Assembly: GCF_017876515.1 (NCBI RefSeq)
Contig: NZ_JAGIOC010000001.1
Coordinates: 4,092,001 to 4,156,000, forward strand
Reading direction: 5' to 3'
Length of the DNA: 64,000 nucleotides
Source: Brachybacterium fresconis
GTDB taxonomy: Bacteria > Actinomycetota > Actinomycetes > Actinomycetales > Dermabacteraceae
Shown here in pieces: positions 33,992 to 42,401 of the stretch; position 1 is the first letter of the stretch, and every line of letters starts with the position of its first letter. The notes beneath the pieces were generated by a model, which did not search any database, was not told where the DNA came from, and was given only the letters and a program-made list of their open reading frames with translations. The position numbers and the translations under genes were made by a program.

Positions 33992-35599
33992 GTGTTCAAC
34001 AATCTCTCCGATCGCATCACAGCGTCGCTGAAGGGTCTGCGCGGCCATGGCCGCCTGTCCGAGGCGGACGTCGACAAGACGATCCGCGAGATCCGCCGTG
34101 CGCTGCTGGACGCCGATGTCGCCGTCTCCGTGGTGCGCGATTTCACCGGCCGCGTGCGCGAGCGCGCTCTGGGCGAAGAGGTCTCCAAGGCTCTCAACCC
34201 GGCCCAGCAGGTCGTCAAGATCGTCAACGACGAGCTGGTCGAGGTGCTCGGCGGTGCGACCGGTGAGCTGCAGTGGGCGAAGAAACCGCCGACGGTCATC
34301 ATGCTGGCCGGCCTCCAGGGCGCCGGCAAGACCACTCTCGCCGGCAAGCTCGCGGCCTGGATGAAGTCCGAGGGCCACACCCCGCTGCTGGTCGCCGCGG
34401 ACCTCCAGCGGCCCAACGCCGTGAACCAGCTGCAGATCGTCGGTGAGCGCGCCGGCGTCCCCGTGTTCGCGCCCGAGCCCGGCAACGGCGTGGGCAATCC
34501 GGTGCTGGTCGCCATGAACGGCGTCTCCACCGCTCAGTTCCAGCAGCACGACGTGGTCATCGTCGACACCGCCGGTCGTCTCGGCGTCGATGAGGAGATG
34601 ATGCAGCAGGCGCGGGACATCCGCGACGCCGTCAACCCTCACGAGACCCTGTTCGTCGTCGACGCGATGATCGGCCAGGACGCGGCGCGGGTCGCCGAGG
34701 CCTTCCGGGACGGCGTCGGCTTCACCGGCGTGGTGCTCTCCAAGCTCGACGGCGACGCCCGCGGCGGTGCCGCCCTGTCGATCACCGGCGTCACCCAGCG
34801 TCCGATCCTCTTCGCGTCCACGGGTGAGGCTCAGCAGGACTTCGAGCGGTTCCACCCCGATCGCATGGCCGACCGCATCCTCGACATGGGGGACGTGCTC
34901 ACCCTCATCGAGCAGGCCGAGAAGGCCTTCGACCAGGAGGAAGCGGAGAAGGCGGCCGCGAAGCTCGCCTCCGGCGAGGATTTCACGCTCGATGACTTCC
35001 TGACCCAGATGCAGCAGCTGAAGAACATGGGCAACATCAAGAAGATGCTCGGGATGCTGCCGAACATGGGCCAGCACCGCGAGGCGCTGGAGAGCTTCGA
35101 CGAGGGCGAGATCGGCCGCATCGAGGCGATCATCCGGTCGATGACGCCCGAGGAGCGCAACAACCCCAAGGTCATCAACGGATCGCGCCGCGGTCGCATC
35201 GCCAAGGGCTCCGGCACCACGGTCCAGCAGATCAACCAGCTGCTCGAGCGCTTCAAGCAGGCGCAGCAGATGATGCGCAGCATGGGACAGGGCATGGCGG
35301 GCGGCGGTGGCGGCGCCGGGATGCCGGGGATGCCCGGTGGGCCCGGAATGGGCATGGGCAAGAAGTCCCGCGGCCGCCAGCAGGCGCCGAAGCAGGGCAA
35401 GAAGGCGAAGGCCTCGAAGAACCCGGCCAAGGCCGCGCGCGAACAGGCCGAGGCCGCCCGGAAGGCCGCGGCCGGCGAGGGACAGAACCAGGGCGGCTCC
35501 GCCTTCGGCGGCTCCTCGTCCCAGAGCGCCCCGGACGCCGCCGACTTCGATCCCAAGCAGCTGCCGCCGGAGATGCAGAAGCTCCTCGGCGGCAAGTGA
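33992..35599 (+). CDS. ffh: Signal recognition particle protein Ffh
   Basis: Ffh binds signal sequences and SRP RNA and docks to FtsY. GTG at 33992, preceded by AAGGGGA, gives 535 residues; upstream open frame through the repeats is not coding. The NG domain has GLQGAGKTTLAGKLA, VDTAGRLGVDEEM and SKLDGDARGG. The M domain has the RNA-binding GSRRGRIAKGSG followed by a Met-rich helix and a Gly/Met-rich then Lys/Ala-rich tail. A TACACT at 33953-33958 is the likely -10 box. No SRP RNA gene was found nearby. Confidence 0.97.
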   Translation: MFNNLSDRITASLKGLRGHGRLSEADVDKTIREIRRALLDADVAVSVVRDFTGRVRERALGEEVSKALNPAQQVVKIVNDELVEVLGGATGELQWAKKPPTVIMLAGLQGAGKTTLAGKLAAWMKSEGHTPLLVAADLQRPNAVNQLQIVGERAGVPVFAPEPGNGVGNPVLVAMNGVSTAQFQQHDVVIVDTAGRLGVDEEMMQQARDIRDAVNPHETLFVVDAMIGQDAARVAEAFRDGVGFTGVVLSKLDGDARGGAALSITGVTQRPILFASTGEAQQDFERFHPDRMADRILDMGDVLTLIEQAEKAFDQEEAEKAAAKLASGEDFTLDDFLTQMQQLKNMGNIKKMLGMLPNMGQHREALESFDEGEIGRIEAIIRSMTPEERNNPKVINGSRRGRIAKGSGTTVQQINQLLERFKQAQQMMRSMGQGMAGGGGGAGMPGMPGGPGMGMGKKSRGRQQAPKQGKKAKASKNPAKAAREQAEAARKAAAGEGQNQGGSAFGGSSSQSAPDAADFDPKQLPPEMQKLLGGK

Positions 35600-35676
35600 G
35601 CCTCGGCGCGCGCCGAGCACGGGAATCCGGCGAGGCGTAGCGTCCCGCGAGGTCTGGCTTCCGGCGCACCCCATTC

Positions 35677-35717
35677 ATGCGCGGTTCGGTTCCCTCACGC
35701 GGAACAGAACCGCGCAT
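35677..35717. promoter_or_regulatory. Long interrupted hairpin upstream of amidohydrolase
   Basis: ATGCGCGGTTC (35677-35687) pairs with GAACCGCGCAT (35707-35717), and GTTCC (35689-35693) with GGAAC (35701-35705). A single G/A mismatch separates the helices and a 7-nt loop caps them. It lies 78 bp after ffh and 42 bp before the amidohydrolase. It may be the ffh terminator or an operator of the following gene. Confidence 0.6.
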
Positions 35718-35746
35718 ACCCCAAGATGGGCCCGCGTCTTCGTCGG

Positions 35747-35752
35747 TACGCT
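35747..35752 (+). promoter_or_regulatory. -10 box TACGCT, likely leaderless start of amidohydrolase
   Basis: TACGCT ends 6 nt before the ATG at 35759, the same geometry seen before ndk. No ribosome-binding site lies between them. The -35 region is not recognisable. Confidence 0.4.
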
Positions 35753-35758
35753 CGCACC

Positions 35759-36970
35759 ATGAGTACCGCGTCTTCGGGCCCAGCGTCTGCCAGCCCCGTG
35801 TCTGCCGGTCCCGAGTTCGCCGGGCCCGAGTTCGCCGGTCCCGACTCCGTCGACCTCGCACCGGGGGCGTCCGCGCCGGTCCTGCACCTCACGGGTCCGA
35901 TCCTGCTCGGGCCGGAGGAGGAGGTGTCCGAGGCGTGGGTCGCCGGAGGCCGGATCCTCCACGAGCGGCCCGAGCTGCCGGCCGGGGCCGAGATCCGCGA
36001 GCTCGACGGGTTCGTGGTGCCCGGGCTCGCGGACCTGCACTGCCACCTCGGCATCGGCGACGACGGCGCGGGGACCACCCTCGAGACGGCCCGCGAGCAG
36101 GCGCTCACCGACCGTGCGACCGGGGTGCTGTTGATCCGTGACGCCGGCTCGATCATCGACAACTCCCCGCTGCAGCAGCAGGACGACCTCCCGCAGCTGA
36201 TCCGCTGCGGCCGACACCTCGCCCGGACCCGCCGATACCTGCGCGGTTACGCCCACGAGCTGGAGCCCGAGGATCTCCCGGCAGCCGTCACCGTCGAAGC
36301 GGAGCGGGGCGACGGCTGGGTCAAGCTCGTCGGCGACTGGATCGACCGCCGGGCCGGGGACCTCACCCCCTGCTGGAGCGGCGAGGACTTCGCTGCGGCA
36401 GCCCGGGCCGCGCACGCGGCCGGAGCGCGCATCACCACGCACACCTTCGACGAGGAGACGCTCCCGCTCGTGCTGGATGCCGGCTTCGACTGCCTCGAAC
36501 ACGCGACGGGCCTGACCGACGAGACGATCCGTACCGTCGCCGAGGCGGGCATCCCGGTGGTCACCACCCTCGTGAACGTCGATGAGTTCGAGACCTACGC
36601 GAGCCAGGGCGAGGCCAAGTTCCCCGCCTACGCCGCCCACATGCGTCGGCTGCGCGCCTCCCGTTTCGAGCGCACCCGGGATGCGCATGACGCCGGGGTC
36701 CCGCTGCTGGTGGGCACGGACGCCGGGGGAGTGCTGGGTCACGGCATCATCCACGAGGAGCTCGACGAGCTGGCACTCGCCGGGCTCAGCGCCACGGCGA
36801 TCCTCGAGGCCGCCGCGTGGGCCCCGCGGCGCTTCCTCGGTGCTCCCGGGCTCGAGGACGGGGCTCCGGCCGATCTTCTGGTCCTGCCCCGGGACCCTCG
36901 TGGTGACCATCACGCTCTGCGCGAGCGGTCGGCCGTGGTGCTGCGCGGACGCGTCGTCGCCGAGGACTAG
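35759..36970 (+). CDS. Amidohydrolase-family metal-dependent hydrolase
   Basis: The 403-residue protein begins with a low-complexity stretch containing three AGPEF/D repeats, then the small beta-sandwich and TIM barrel of the amidohydrolase superfamily. Metal ligands are visible: His94 and His96 in DLHCH, Lys189 in WVKLVGD, His228 in TTHTF, His248 in CLEHATG, and Asp321 in LVGTDAGG. This pattern fits prolidase- or imidazolonepropionase-like members. The substrate is unknown and neighbours give no clue. It is probably monocistronic. Confidence 0.88.
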   Translation: MSTASSGPASASPVSAGPEFAGPEFAGPDSVDLAPGASAPVLHLTGPILLGPEEEVSEAWVAGGRILHERPELPAGAEIRELDGFVVPGLADLHCHLGIGDDGAGTTLETAREQALTDRATGVLLIRDAGSIIDNSPLQQQDDLPQLIRCGRHLARTRRYLRGYAHELEPEDLPAAVTVEAERGDGWVKLVGDWIDRRAGDLTPCWSGEDFAAAARAAHAAGARITTHTFDEETLPLVLDAGFDCLEHATGLTDETIRTVAEAGIPVVTTLVNVDEFETYASQGEAKFPAYAAHMRRLRASRFERTRDAHDAGVPLLVGTDAGGVLGHGIIHEELDELALAGLSATAILEAAAWAPRRFLGAPGLEDGAPADLLVLPRDPRGDHHALRERSAVVLRGRVVAED

Positions 36971-37001
36971 GAGGGGCGGCGCGCTGCTCGATCGGCTCTC
37001 A

Positions 37002-37065
37002 CGCGGACGGCCCGCGCCACGGACGGTTCTCGACACGGACGGCCCGCCCCACGGACGGCTCGCGA
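37002..37065. repeat. Four 16-bp tandem repeats before the NRAMP gene
   Basis: Four consecutive 16-bp units (37002, 37018, 37034, 37050) share C(A/G)CGGACGG. Units 1 and 3 end in CCCG-type bases and units 2 and 4 in CTCG-type bases, so a 32-bp double unit is also possible. They lie 82 bp before the transporter start. Confidence 0.75.
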
Positions 37066-37146
37066 CGGCACAGGCGGCGCGCGACGCGCCGTCGGATCCG
37101 CGCGAATCCGCCGATGGTGTCCGAGCTCACCCTAGGATCGCGACCT

Positions 37147-38391
37147 ATGGAAACGCAGAACGCTCCGGTCCGCTGGAAGCTCATCGGTCCCGGCCTCGCC
37201 GTGGCCGCCACCGGCATCGGCGCCGGGGATCTGATCGCCACGCTGGTGGCCGGCTCCCAGTACGGCTACGCCCTGCTGTGGGCCGCGGTCCTCGGCGTCG
37301 TCATCAAGATCTTCCTGGTCGAGGGGGCCGGACGCTGGTCGCTGGCCACCGGCCACACGATCTTCCAGGGCTGGCAGCGCGTGGGCCGATGGACGTCGGT
37401 CTACTTCGGTCCGTACATCCTGCTGTGGGGATTCGTCTACGGCGCCACCGCCATGAGCTCGACGGCGCTGCCGATCTACACCGTGTTCCCGCAGGTGCCG
37501 TTCATCGTCTGGGCGATCCTGACCGGGCTGATCGGGGCGGCGCTGGTGTGGAGCGGGCGCTACCACGCCTTCGAGAAGATGATCGCGGTCCTGGTCGGCG
37601 TCATGTTCGTGACGGTCGTCGGTGCAGCCGTCGTCACCGTGCCGAACCTCCCTGAGATCCTCGGCGGGCTGGTCCCGCGGATCCCCGACGGCGGCATCGT
37701 CTACACGCTGAGCCTCGCCGGGGGCGTCGGCGGGACGATCACGCTGGCCGCCTACGGCTACTGGCTGAAGGAGAAGGGCTGGTCGAGCCCGCGCTGGATG
37801 AAGGTCATGCGGATCGACAACTCCGTCGCCTATGTCATCTCCGGCATCTTCGTGGTCTCGATGCTGATCGTCGGCGCCGAGCTGCTGTACTCCGCCCAGA
37901 TCGCGATCACCGACGGGGATGAAGGGCTCGTCGAGCTCTCCGGTGTGCTTCAGGAGCGCTACGGCTCGGTCATGCGGTACGTGTTCCTGCTGGGCTTCTG
38001 GGCCTCGTCCTTCAGCTCGGTGCTGGGGGTGTGGAACGGCGTCTCGATCATGTTCGCGGACTTCTGGGGCAACCTGCGCGGCCTGCCCGAGGATCACCCC
38101 GGACGAGGGATCGGCGGCACGTACTACCGCGGGTACATCCTGTGGCTCACCTTCCCGCCGATGCTCCTGCTCCTGCTGGGTAAACCGGTGCAGGTGATCA
38201 TCGCCTACGGGGTGCTGGGCTCGCTGTTCATGCCGTTCCTGGCGCTGACGCTGCTGTTCCTGCTGAACTCCCGGCACATGCCGGAGCGATGGCGCAATGG
38301 ATGGGTGCTGAATGCGATCCTGGTCGTCATCGCAGCGCTGTTCATCGTCCTGGGCATCCAGCAGCTGATCGGCGCGATCGCCGGCTCCTGA
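37147..38391 (+). CDS. Divergent NRAMP-family transporter
   Basis: The ATG at 37147 gives 414 residues with about 11 hydrophobic helices and the NRAMP-like opening KLIGPGLAVAATGIGAGDLI. In canonical MntH the first helix has DPGN and the sixth has MPH as metal ligands. Here the first helix has GAGD (residues 25-28) and the sixth has GGVGGTITLAAYG, so the usual Mn/Fe site is absent. It belongs to a divergent clade whose substrate I cannot name. TAGGAT at 37133-37138 may be the -10 box, 8 nt before the ATG. Confidence 0.85.
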   Translation: METQNAPVRWKLIGPGLAVAATGIGAGDLIATLVAGSQYGYALLWAAVLGVVIKIFLVEGAGRWSLATGHTIFQGWQRVGRWTSVYFGPYILLWGFVYGATAMSSTALPIYTVFPQVPFIVWAILTGLIGAALVWSGRYHAFEKMIAVLVGVMFVTVVGAAVVTVPNLPEILGGLVPRIPDGGIVYTLSLAGGVGGTITLAAYGYWLKEKGWSSPRWMKVMRIDNSVAYVISGIFVVSMLIVGAELLYSAQIAITDGDEGLVELSGVLQERYGSVMRYVFLLGFWASSFSSVLGVWNGVSIMFADFWGNLRGLPEDHPGRGIGGTYYRGYILWLTFPPMLLLLLGKPVQVIIAYGVLGSLFMPFLALTLLFLLNSRHMPERWRNGWVLNAILVVIAALFIVLGIQQLIGAIAGS

Positions 38392-38511
38392 AGCTCCCCG
38401 CATCCCGCCGGCAGCCCACGCGGCTTCCCGGCGCCGCCCCGTGACGTCCTGCCGCGACGGTTGTGCCCCGGTGCACATCGGCCCGGCTGGTGCTGGAGCG
38501 CGGATCCCTGG

Positions 38512-38560
38512 CATAATCTGTTTCTGTATGCGTCCGGGCCGGCCCTCTACCCGCCCGGAC
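38512..38560 (+). promoter_or_regulatory. rpsP -10 box and leader hairpin
   Basis: CATAAT at 38512-38517 is a good -10 box; the -35 is weak (TGCTGG at 38491-38496, 15-bp spacer). The new transcript soon forms a hairpin, GTCCGGGC (38532-38539) with GCCCGGAC (38553-38560), whose 13-nt loop contains CCCTCTACC. The leader runs about 125 nt to the rpsP start. The remaining part of 38392-38648 shows no gene. Confidence 0.55.
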
Positions 38561-38648
38561 ACGTCACCCCGAGAACCGTCAGCGCCCGCATGACCCCACA
38601 GGCTGCGGCGGGACTCACCCGAACATCATTGAAGGAGAGTCCACCCAC

Positions 38649-39137
38649 GTGGCTGTCAAGATTCGCCTGAAGCGCATGGGCAAGGTCCGTGCACCGCACT
38701 ACCGCATCGTCGTGGCCGATTCGCGCAAGAAGCGCGACGGCGCCGTGATCGAGCAGATCGGTCAGTACCACCCGACCGAGGAGCCCTCGTTCATCGAGGT
38801 CGACTCCGAGCGTGCCCAGTACTGGCTCGGCGTCGGCGCGCAGCCGAGCCCGCAGGTCGCCGCGATCCTCAAGGTCACCGGTGACTGGGCGAAGCACTCG
38901 GGTGAGGGCGATGCCGCCGGCACGCTGAAGACCCGCGCGGACAAGCAGTCCGCCGAGGACCTCGTCGCCGAGGCCTCCAAGGCCGCCTCCACCTCCCGCG
39001 AGGGCGCCAAGGCCAAGAAGGCCAAGGCCGAGGAGGCCTCCGCCGCGGACGCCGAGGTCGAGCCCGGCTCCGAGGAGGTCCCCGCCGCGGGCGAGTCCAC
39101 CGAGGACGCCGAGGCCGCGACGACCGACGAGGCCTGA
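38649..39137 (+). CDS. rpsP: 30S ribosomal protein S16
   Basis: S16 is needed for 30S assembly. GTG at 38649 with GAAGGAGAG upstream starts [20 protein letters not shown]. The core is about 85 residues; the protein is extended to 162 by an Ala/Glu/Lys-rich disordered tail, common in actinobacteria. It leads the rpsP-khpA-lipoprotein-rimM-trmD cluster; the next gene begins 1 bp after its stop. Confidence 0.97.
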   Translation: MAVKIRLKRMGKVRAPHYRIVVADSRKKRDGAVIEQIGQYHPTEEPSFIEVDSERAQYWLGVGAQPSPQVAAILKVTGDWAKHSGEGDAAGTLKTRADKQSAEDLVAEASKAASTSREGAKAKKAKAEEASAADAEVEPGSEEVPAAGESTEDAEAATTDEA

Positions 39138-39138
39138 G

Positions 39139-39381
39139 ATGAGCGCCCGCGCCGAAGCCCTCGACCACCTCGTCCGCGGCATCGTCGACGACCCCGAGGC
39201 CGTGAGCGTGAACGAGAAGTCCACGCGCCGGGGGCCGTTGCTCGAGGTCCGGGTCGGTGCCGCCGACCTGGGACGCGTCATCGGACGGTCCGGCCGCACC
39301 GCCCGTGCCCTGCGCACGGTCACCGCAGCCCTGTCGGAGGACGACGTGCGCGTCGACATCGTCGACGTCGACCGGCGCTGA
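39139..39381 (+). CDS. khpA: KH-domain RNA-binding protein
   Basis: This 80-residue protein is a single KH domain with the RNA-contacting loop GRVIGRSGRTA at residues 45-55 (GxxG equals GRSG). KhpA-type proteins bind small and messenger RNAs, often with KhpB/EloR. The rpsP-khpA-rimM-trmD order is conserved in Gram-positives. ATG at 39139 directly follows the rpsP stop. Confidence 0.93.
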   Translation: MSARAEALDHLVRGIVDDPEAVSVNEKSTRRGPLLEVRVGAADLGRVIGRSGRTARALRTVTAALSEDDVRVDIVDVDRR

Positions 39382-39382
39382 G

Positions 39383-40357
39383 GTGCCTCGAACGACCTCT
39401 GGGAGCGGCACTGCCGACAGGACGGACACCGTCCTGATCCGGCAGTGCCGCTCCTCGTCGTCCGGGCTGCTGCGGCGCCGAGTGCGCGCGATCAGCGCCC
39501 TGCTCGGCGCGTCGATGCTGCTGGCCGGATGCAGCACCGCCGGCGGGGGAGACCCCGAGGAGACCTCGAGGGCGGCTCCCGGCGCGACCGGACCGGCGGC
39601 CACCGACGCCTCCACCGCCGAGCCCGAGCTCGCCGATGCGTGCCGGACGTTCTGGGGCGACCCCGACTACACCGCACCGCTGTCCCGGGTCGTGCTCGAC
39701 CGGGCCGCCACCGCCCCCGAGGCGGGCCCGTCGGACCCCTACTTCTACGCCACCACCGGCGACGAGATCGAGATGACCTTCGCCGAGGCTTCCGCGGACG
39801 CACAGGCCGCGGCCACCGACCTGGCGGGCTGGTTCCGCAGCGAGCCCGAGCAGGGCCAGGACGCCGACCTCGACGCCTTCGCCGCAGCCTGGGACGCCGT
39901 GGCCGCGTCCTGCGCGGGCAGCTCCGCCGCCGCCTCCTGGGCGCTCCACCCCGGCGACGACGGCACCAAACCAGCCGCCTTGACCTGCGCGGACGTGTTC
40001 GACACCCCGGGCACCCTGACCCATTTCGCCAATGCGAACGTGCTGACCTCGAATATGTTCAAGCTCGTCGGCCTGAGCCCGCGCACCGTCCCGGCCGACC
40101 GCATGGAGGACGTCCAGGACACCTCGGACCTGCTCGCCGCCGAGATCGCCGCGGTCGACGACGACGCCGTCCGCACGGCCCTGACCGAGGTGCGCGCCCC
40201 GTTCCAGGACGCCCTGGCGGGCGACCTGCGCTCCGACGGCCTGCGGGGGCCCCTGACCGACCTCGGCACGGCCTGCGAGGCGGCCGGATACGCCTCCCCC
40301 GAGCTCGACGAGACCGATGGCGGCGAGACCGCCGAGGACAGCGAAGGACTGGTATGA
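39383..40357 (+). CDS. Predicted lipoprotein inside the rpsP-trmD operon
   Basis: A lipobox LLAGC follows a hydrophobic run and an RRRVR basic cluster, so the protein is exported and lipid-anchored. Start choice is uncertain: GTG 39383 gives 324 residues with a long n-region, GTG 39482 gives a short signal with Cys17. The mature domain is acidic and helical with paired cysteines. Its stop overlaps rimM (ATGA), so it is translationally coupled. A lipoprotein between khpA and rimM is unusual. Family not recognised. Confidence 0.75.
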   Translation: MPRTTSGSGTADRTDTVLIRQCRSSSSGLLRRRVRAISALLGASMLLAGCSTAGGGDPEETSRAAPGATGPAATDASTAEPELADACRTFWGDPDYTAPLSRVVLDRAATAPEAGPSDPYFYATTGDEIEMTFAEASADAQAAATDLAGWFRSEPEQGQDADLDAFAAAWDAVAASCAGSSAAASWALHPGDDGTKPAALTCADVFDTPGTLTHFANANVLTSNMFKLVGLSPRTVPADRMEDVQDTSDLLAAEIAAVDDDAVRTALTEVRAPFQDALAGDLRSDGLRGPLTDLGTACEAAGYASPELDETDGGETAEDSEGLV

Positions 40358-40941
40358 ACACTCTGGACGTCACCGTCGCCACCATCGGCCGCGCCCACGG
40401 CCTGCGCGGCGAGCTCGCGCTGAACGTTCGCACCGACCAGCCCGAAGAGCGCCTCGGTCGCGGCGCCCGCTTCGAGGTCTCCACCGGCACCGGTCCGCGG
40501 ACCCTCACTCTGCGCGGCACCCGTCGGCAGCAGGACCGCTGGTACGCCTCCTTCGAGGAGGTCACCGACCGCACCGACGCCGAGTCGCTGCGCGGCGTGG
40601 ACCTCGTGCTGGCCGTCGACGCCGAGGACGAGGCCGAGGAGGACCCCGACGCCTGGTACCCGAGCCAGCTGACGGGCCTGACCGTGCGCCACGTCGACGG
40701 CCACGAGCTCGGCACCGTGCAGGGGGTGGAGCACTACCCGGCGCAGGACCTGCTGGTGGTGCGCACCCCGGACCGTCGCCGCGTCCAGCTCCCGCTGGTC
40801 GAGGCCCTGGTGCCCGAGGTGGACCTCGACACCGGCGTCGTCATCGCGAACCCGCCCGGCGGGCTCTTCGACGCCGTGGCCGAGGATGAGCAGGGTCCTG
40901 AGCCCGAGACCTCCGCGCCGCCCGCGCGCCCGCAGGACTGA
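40354..40941 (+). CDS. rimM: 16S rRNA processing protein RimM
   Basis: RimM binds S19 and helps mature the 30S head. The 195-residue protein opens with [20 protein letters not shown], the family signature, and its second (PRC-barrel) domain contains [11 protein letters not shown] and [17 protein letters not shown] Pro/Glu tail ends it. ATG overlaps the upstream stop by 4 nt, and trmD starts 7 bp downstream. Confidence 0.95.
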   Translation: MNTLDVTVATIGRAHGLRGELALNVRTDQPEERLGRGARFEVSTGTGPRTLTLRGTRRQQDRWYASFEEVTDRTDAESLRGVDLVLAVDAEDEAEEDPDAWYPSQLTGLTVRHVDGHELGTVQGVEHYPAQDLLVVRTPDRRRVQLPLVEALVPEVDLDTGVVIANPPGGLFDAVAEDEQGPEPETSAPPARPQD

Positions 40942-40948
40942 GGCCGCG

Positions 40949-41716
40949 ATGCGCATCGACGTCCTCACCCTCTTCCCTGAGTACCTCGCCCCGCTCGAGC
41001 TCTCCCTGATCGGGAAGGCCCGACGCGACGGGCGCGTCGACCTGCAGGTCCACGACCTGCGGGAGTGGACTCACGACCGTCACCGCACCGTGGACGACAC
41101 CCCGCTGGGCGGCGGCGCCGGCATGGTGATGAAGCCCGAGCCGTGGGCGGAGGCCTTCGCCGGCGTCCGCGCCGCCGGGCAGGAGGCGCTCGGTGACGTG
41201 GAGCCGCTGGTCGTCTTCCCCAACCCGGCAGGCGTCCCGTTCGCCCAGGACACCGCGCAGGAATGGTCGCAGCGGACGTGGATCATCTTCGCCTGCGGGC
41301 GCTACGAGGGCATCGACGAGCGGGTCTACGAGCACCTGGCCGACTCCGGCTACGAGGTCGCCCTCTCGTCCCTCGGCGACTACGTGCTCAACGGGGGAGA
41401 GGTCGCCGTGCTCGCCATCACCGAGGCCGTGGTGCGTCTGGTGCCCGGTGTCGTCGGCAATGCCGAGTCGCTGGTCGAGGAGTCCCACTCCGACGGGCTG
41501 CTCGAGTACCCGCTCTACACCCGCCCCGCCACCTGGACCGACCCGATCGGCGTCGTGCGCGAGGCGCCCTCGATCCTGCTCTCCGGCGACCACGGGAAGA
41601 TCGCCGCCTGGCGCCGTGAGCAGTCCGTCCAGCGCACCGGGGAGCGGCGTCCGGACCTGCTCGGGACCGACGGGAACGGCGCCGGGGAGGCCGACGGACC
41701 GACCACCACGCCCTGA
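40949..41716 (+). CDS. trmD: tRNA (guanine-37-N1)-methyltransferase
   Basis: TrmD methylates G37 of tRNAs using SAM, preventing frameshifting. The 255-residue protein has the SPOUT trefoil-knot motifs: [25 protein letters not shown], and the N-terminal [12 protein letters not shown]. The C-terminal anticodon-binding part has RPATW and [14 protein letters not shown]. It is the last gene before the rplS promoter. Confidence 0.97.
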   Translation: MRIDVLTLFPEYLAPLELSLIGKARRDGRVDLQVHDLREWTHDRHRTVDDTPLGGGAGMVMKPEPWAEAFAGVRAAGQEALGDVEPLVVFPNPAGVPFAQDTAQEWSQRTWIIFACGRYEGIDERVYEHLADSGYEVALSSLGDYVLNGGEVAVLAITEAVVRLVPGVVGNAESLVEESHSDGLLEYPLYTRPATWTDPIGVVREAPSILLSGDHGKIAAWRREQSVQRTGERRPDLLGTDGNGAGEADGPTTTP

Positions 41717-41798
41717 GCCCGGGCCGGAGGCACCGCGCGCCGTGACGGAACCGACACCCGGGCGTGCGACTGACCAGGGGCATCGGCGGAGCGACGGC

Positions 41799-41827
41799 TT
41801 GCCGAGGACCTCCTGCGCTGGCACAAT
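41799..41827 (+). promoter_or_regulatory. rplS promoter
   Basis: TTGCCG at 41799-41804 and CACAAT at 41822-41827 are separated by exactly 17 bp. Transcription from about 41834 leaves a leader of about 210 nt before rplS. Confidence 0.65.
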
Positions 41828-41833
41828 GTCTCC

Positions 41834-42043
41834 TTGTGCGCACCGCGCGTTCCTCTGCCTCAGGGGAGGGACGCAGCACGCGGTCGGGCAGGTCCGTGGC
41901 GATGGGAGTCGCCGCCAGAGGCCCAGCACACCGGTACGGGGAGCTCGCTCCTCGCCGGATCGACGGTTCATGACGGGCCCCGGCCATCCGGGTCGCCCGA
42001 CGAACACGCCGTCCGACCTGAGGCGGAGGGCTGGAGATACACC
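41834..42043 (+). other. Long rplS 5' leader
   Basis: This region has no gene. It contains a small stable hairpin, CCCGG/CCGGG with a CCAT loop, near 41980-41993, and ends in GGAGAT before the start codon. A leader this long before a ribosomal protein gene suggests feedback control by L19, but I recognise no known family here. Confidence 0.4.
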
Positions 42044-42394
42044 ATGCAGAAGCTCGATGAGCTCGACCAGGCGTCCCTGCGCGAGGACGTCCCCGATTTC
42101 CGCGCCGGCGACAACGTCAAGGTGCACGTGAAGGTCATCGAGGGCAACCGCTCTCGTATCCAGGTCTTCCAGGGCTACGTCATCGGCCGCCAGGGCCACG
42201 GCGTCGGCGAGACCTTCCGCGTCCGCAAGATCTCCTTCGGCGTCGGCGTCGAGCGCGTGTTCCCGGTGCACGCCCCGACCGTCGACAAGATCGAGGTCGT
42301 CACCCGCGGTGACGTGCGTCGCGCGAAGCTGTACTACCTGCGCAACCTCACGGGCAAGAAGGCCCGCATCAAGGAGAAGCGCACCCACTCCTGA
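42044..42394 (+). CDS. rplS: 50S ribosomal protein L19
   Basis: L19 sits at the 30S-50S interface. The 116-residue protein has [28 protein letters not shown] and [20 protein letters not shown], all family signatures. It has its own strong promoter and a long leader, separate from rpsP-trmD. Two signal peptidase genes follow at once. Confidence 0.97.
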   Translation: MQKLDELDQASLREDVPDFRAGDNVKVHVKVIEGNRSRIQVFQGYVIGRQGHGVGETFRVRKISFGVGVERVFPVHAPTVDKIEVVTRGDVRRAKLYYLRNLTGKKARIKEKRTHS

Positions 42395-42401
42395 TCCCTC
42401 G

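Noticed and set aside
35759..35830. AGPEF/D repeats at the start of the amidohydrolase as a secretion signal
   Set aside because: They are low-complexity coding repeats without a hydrophobic core.
33774..37065. Tandem repeats as CRISPR
   Set aside because: 16- and 20-bp units have no spacers; they are simple tandem repeats.
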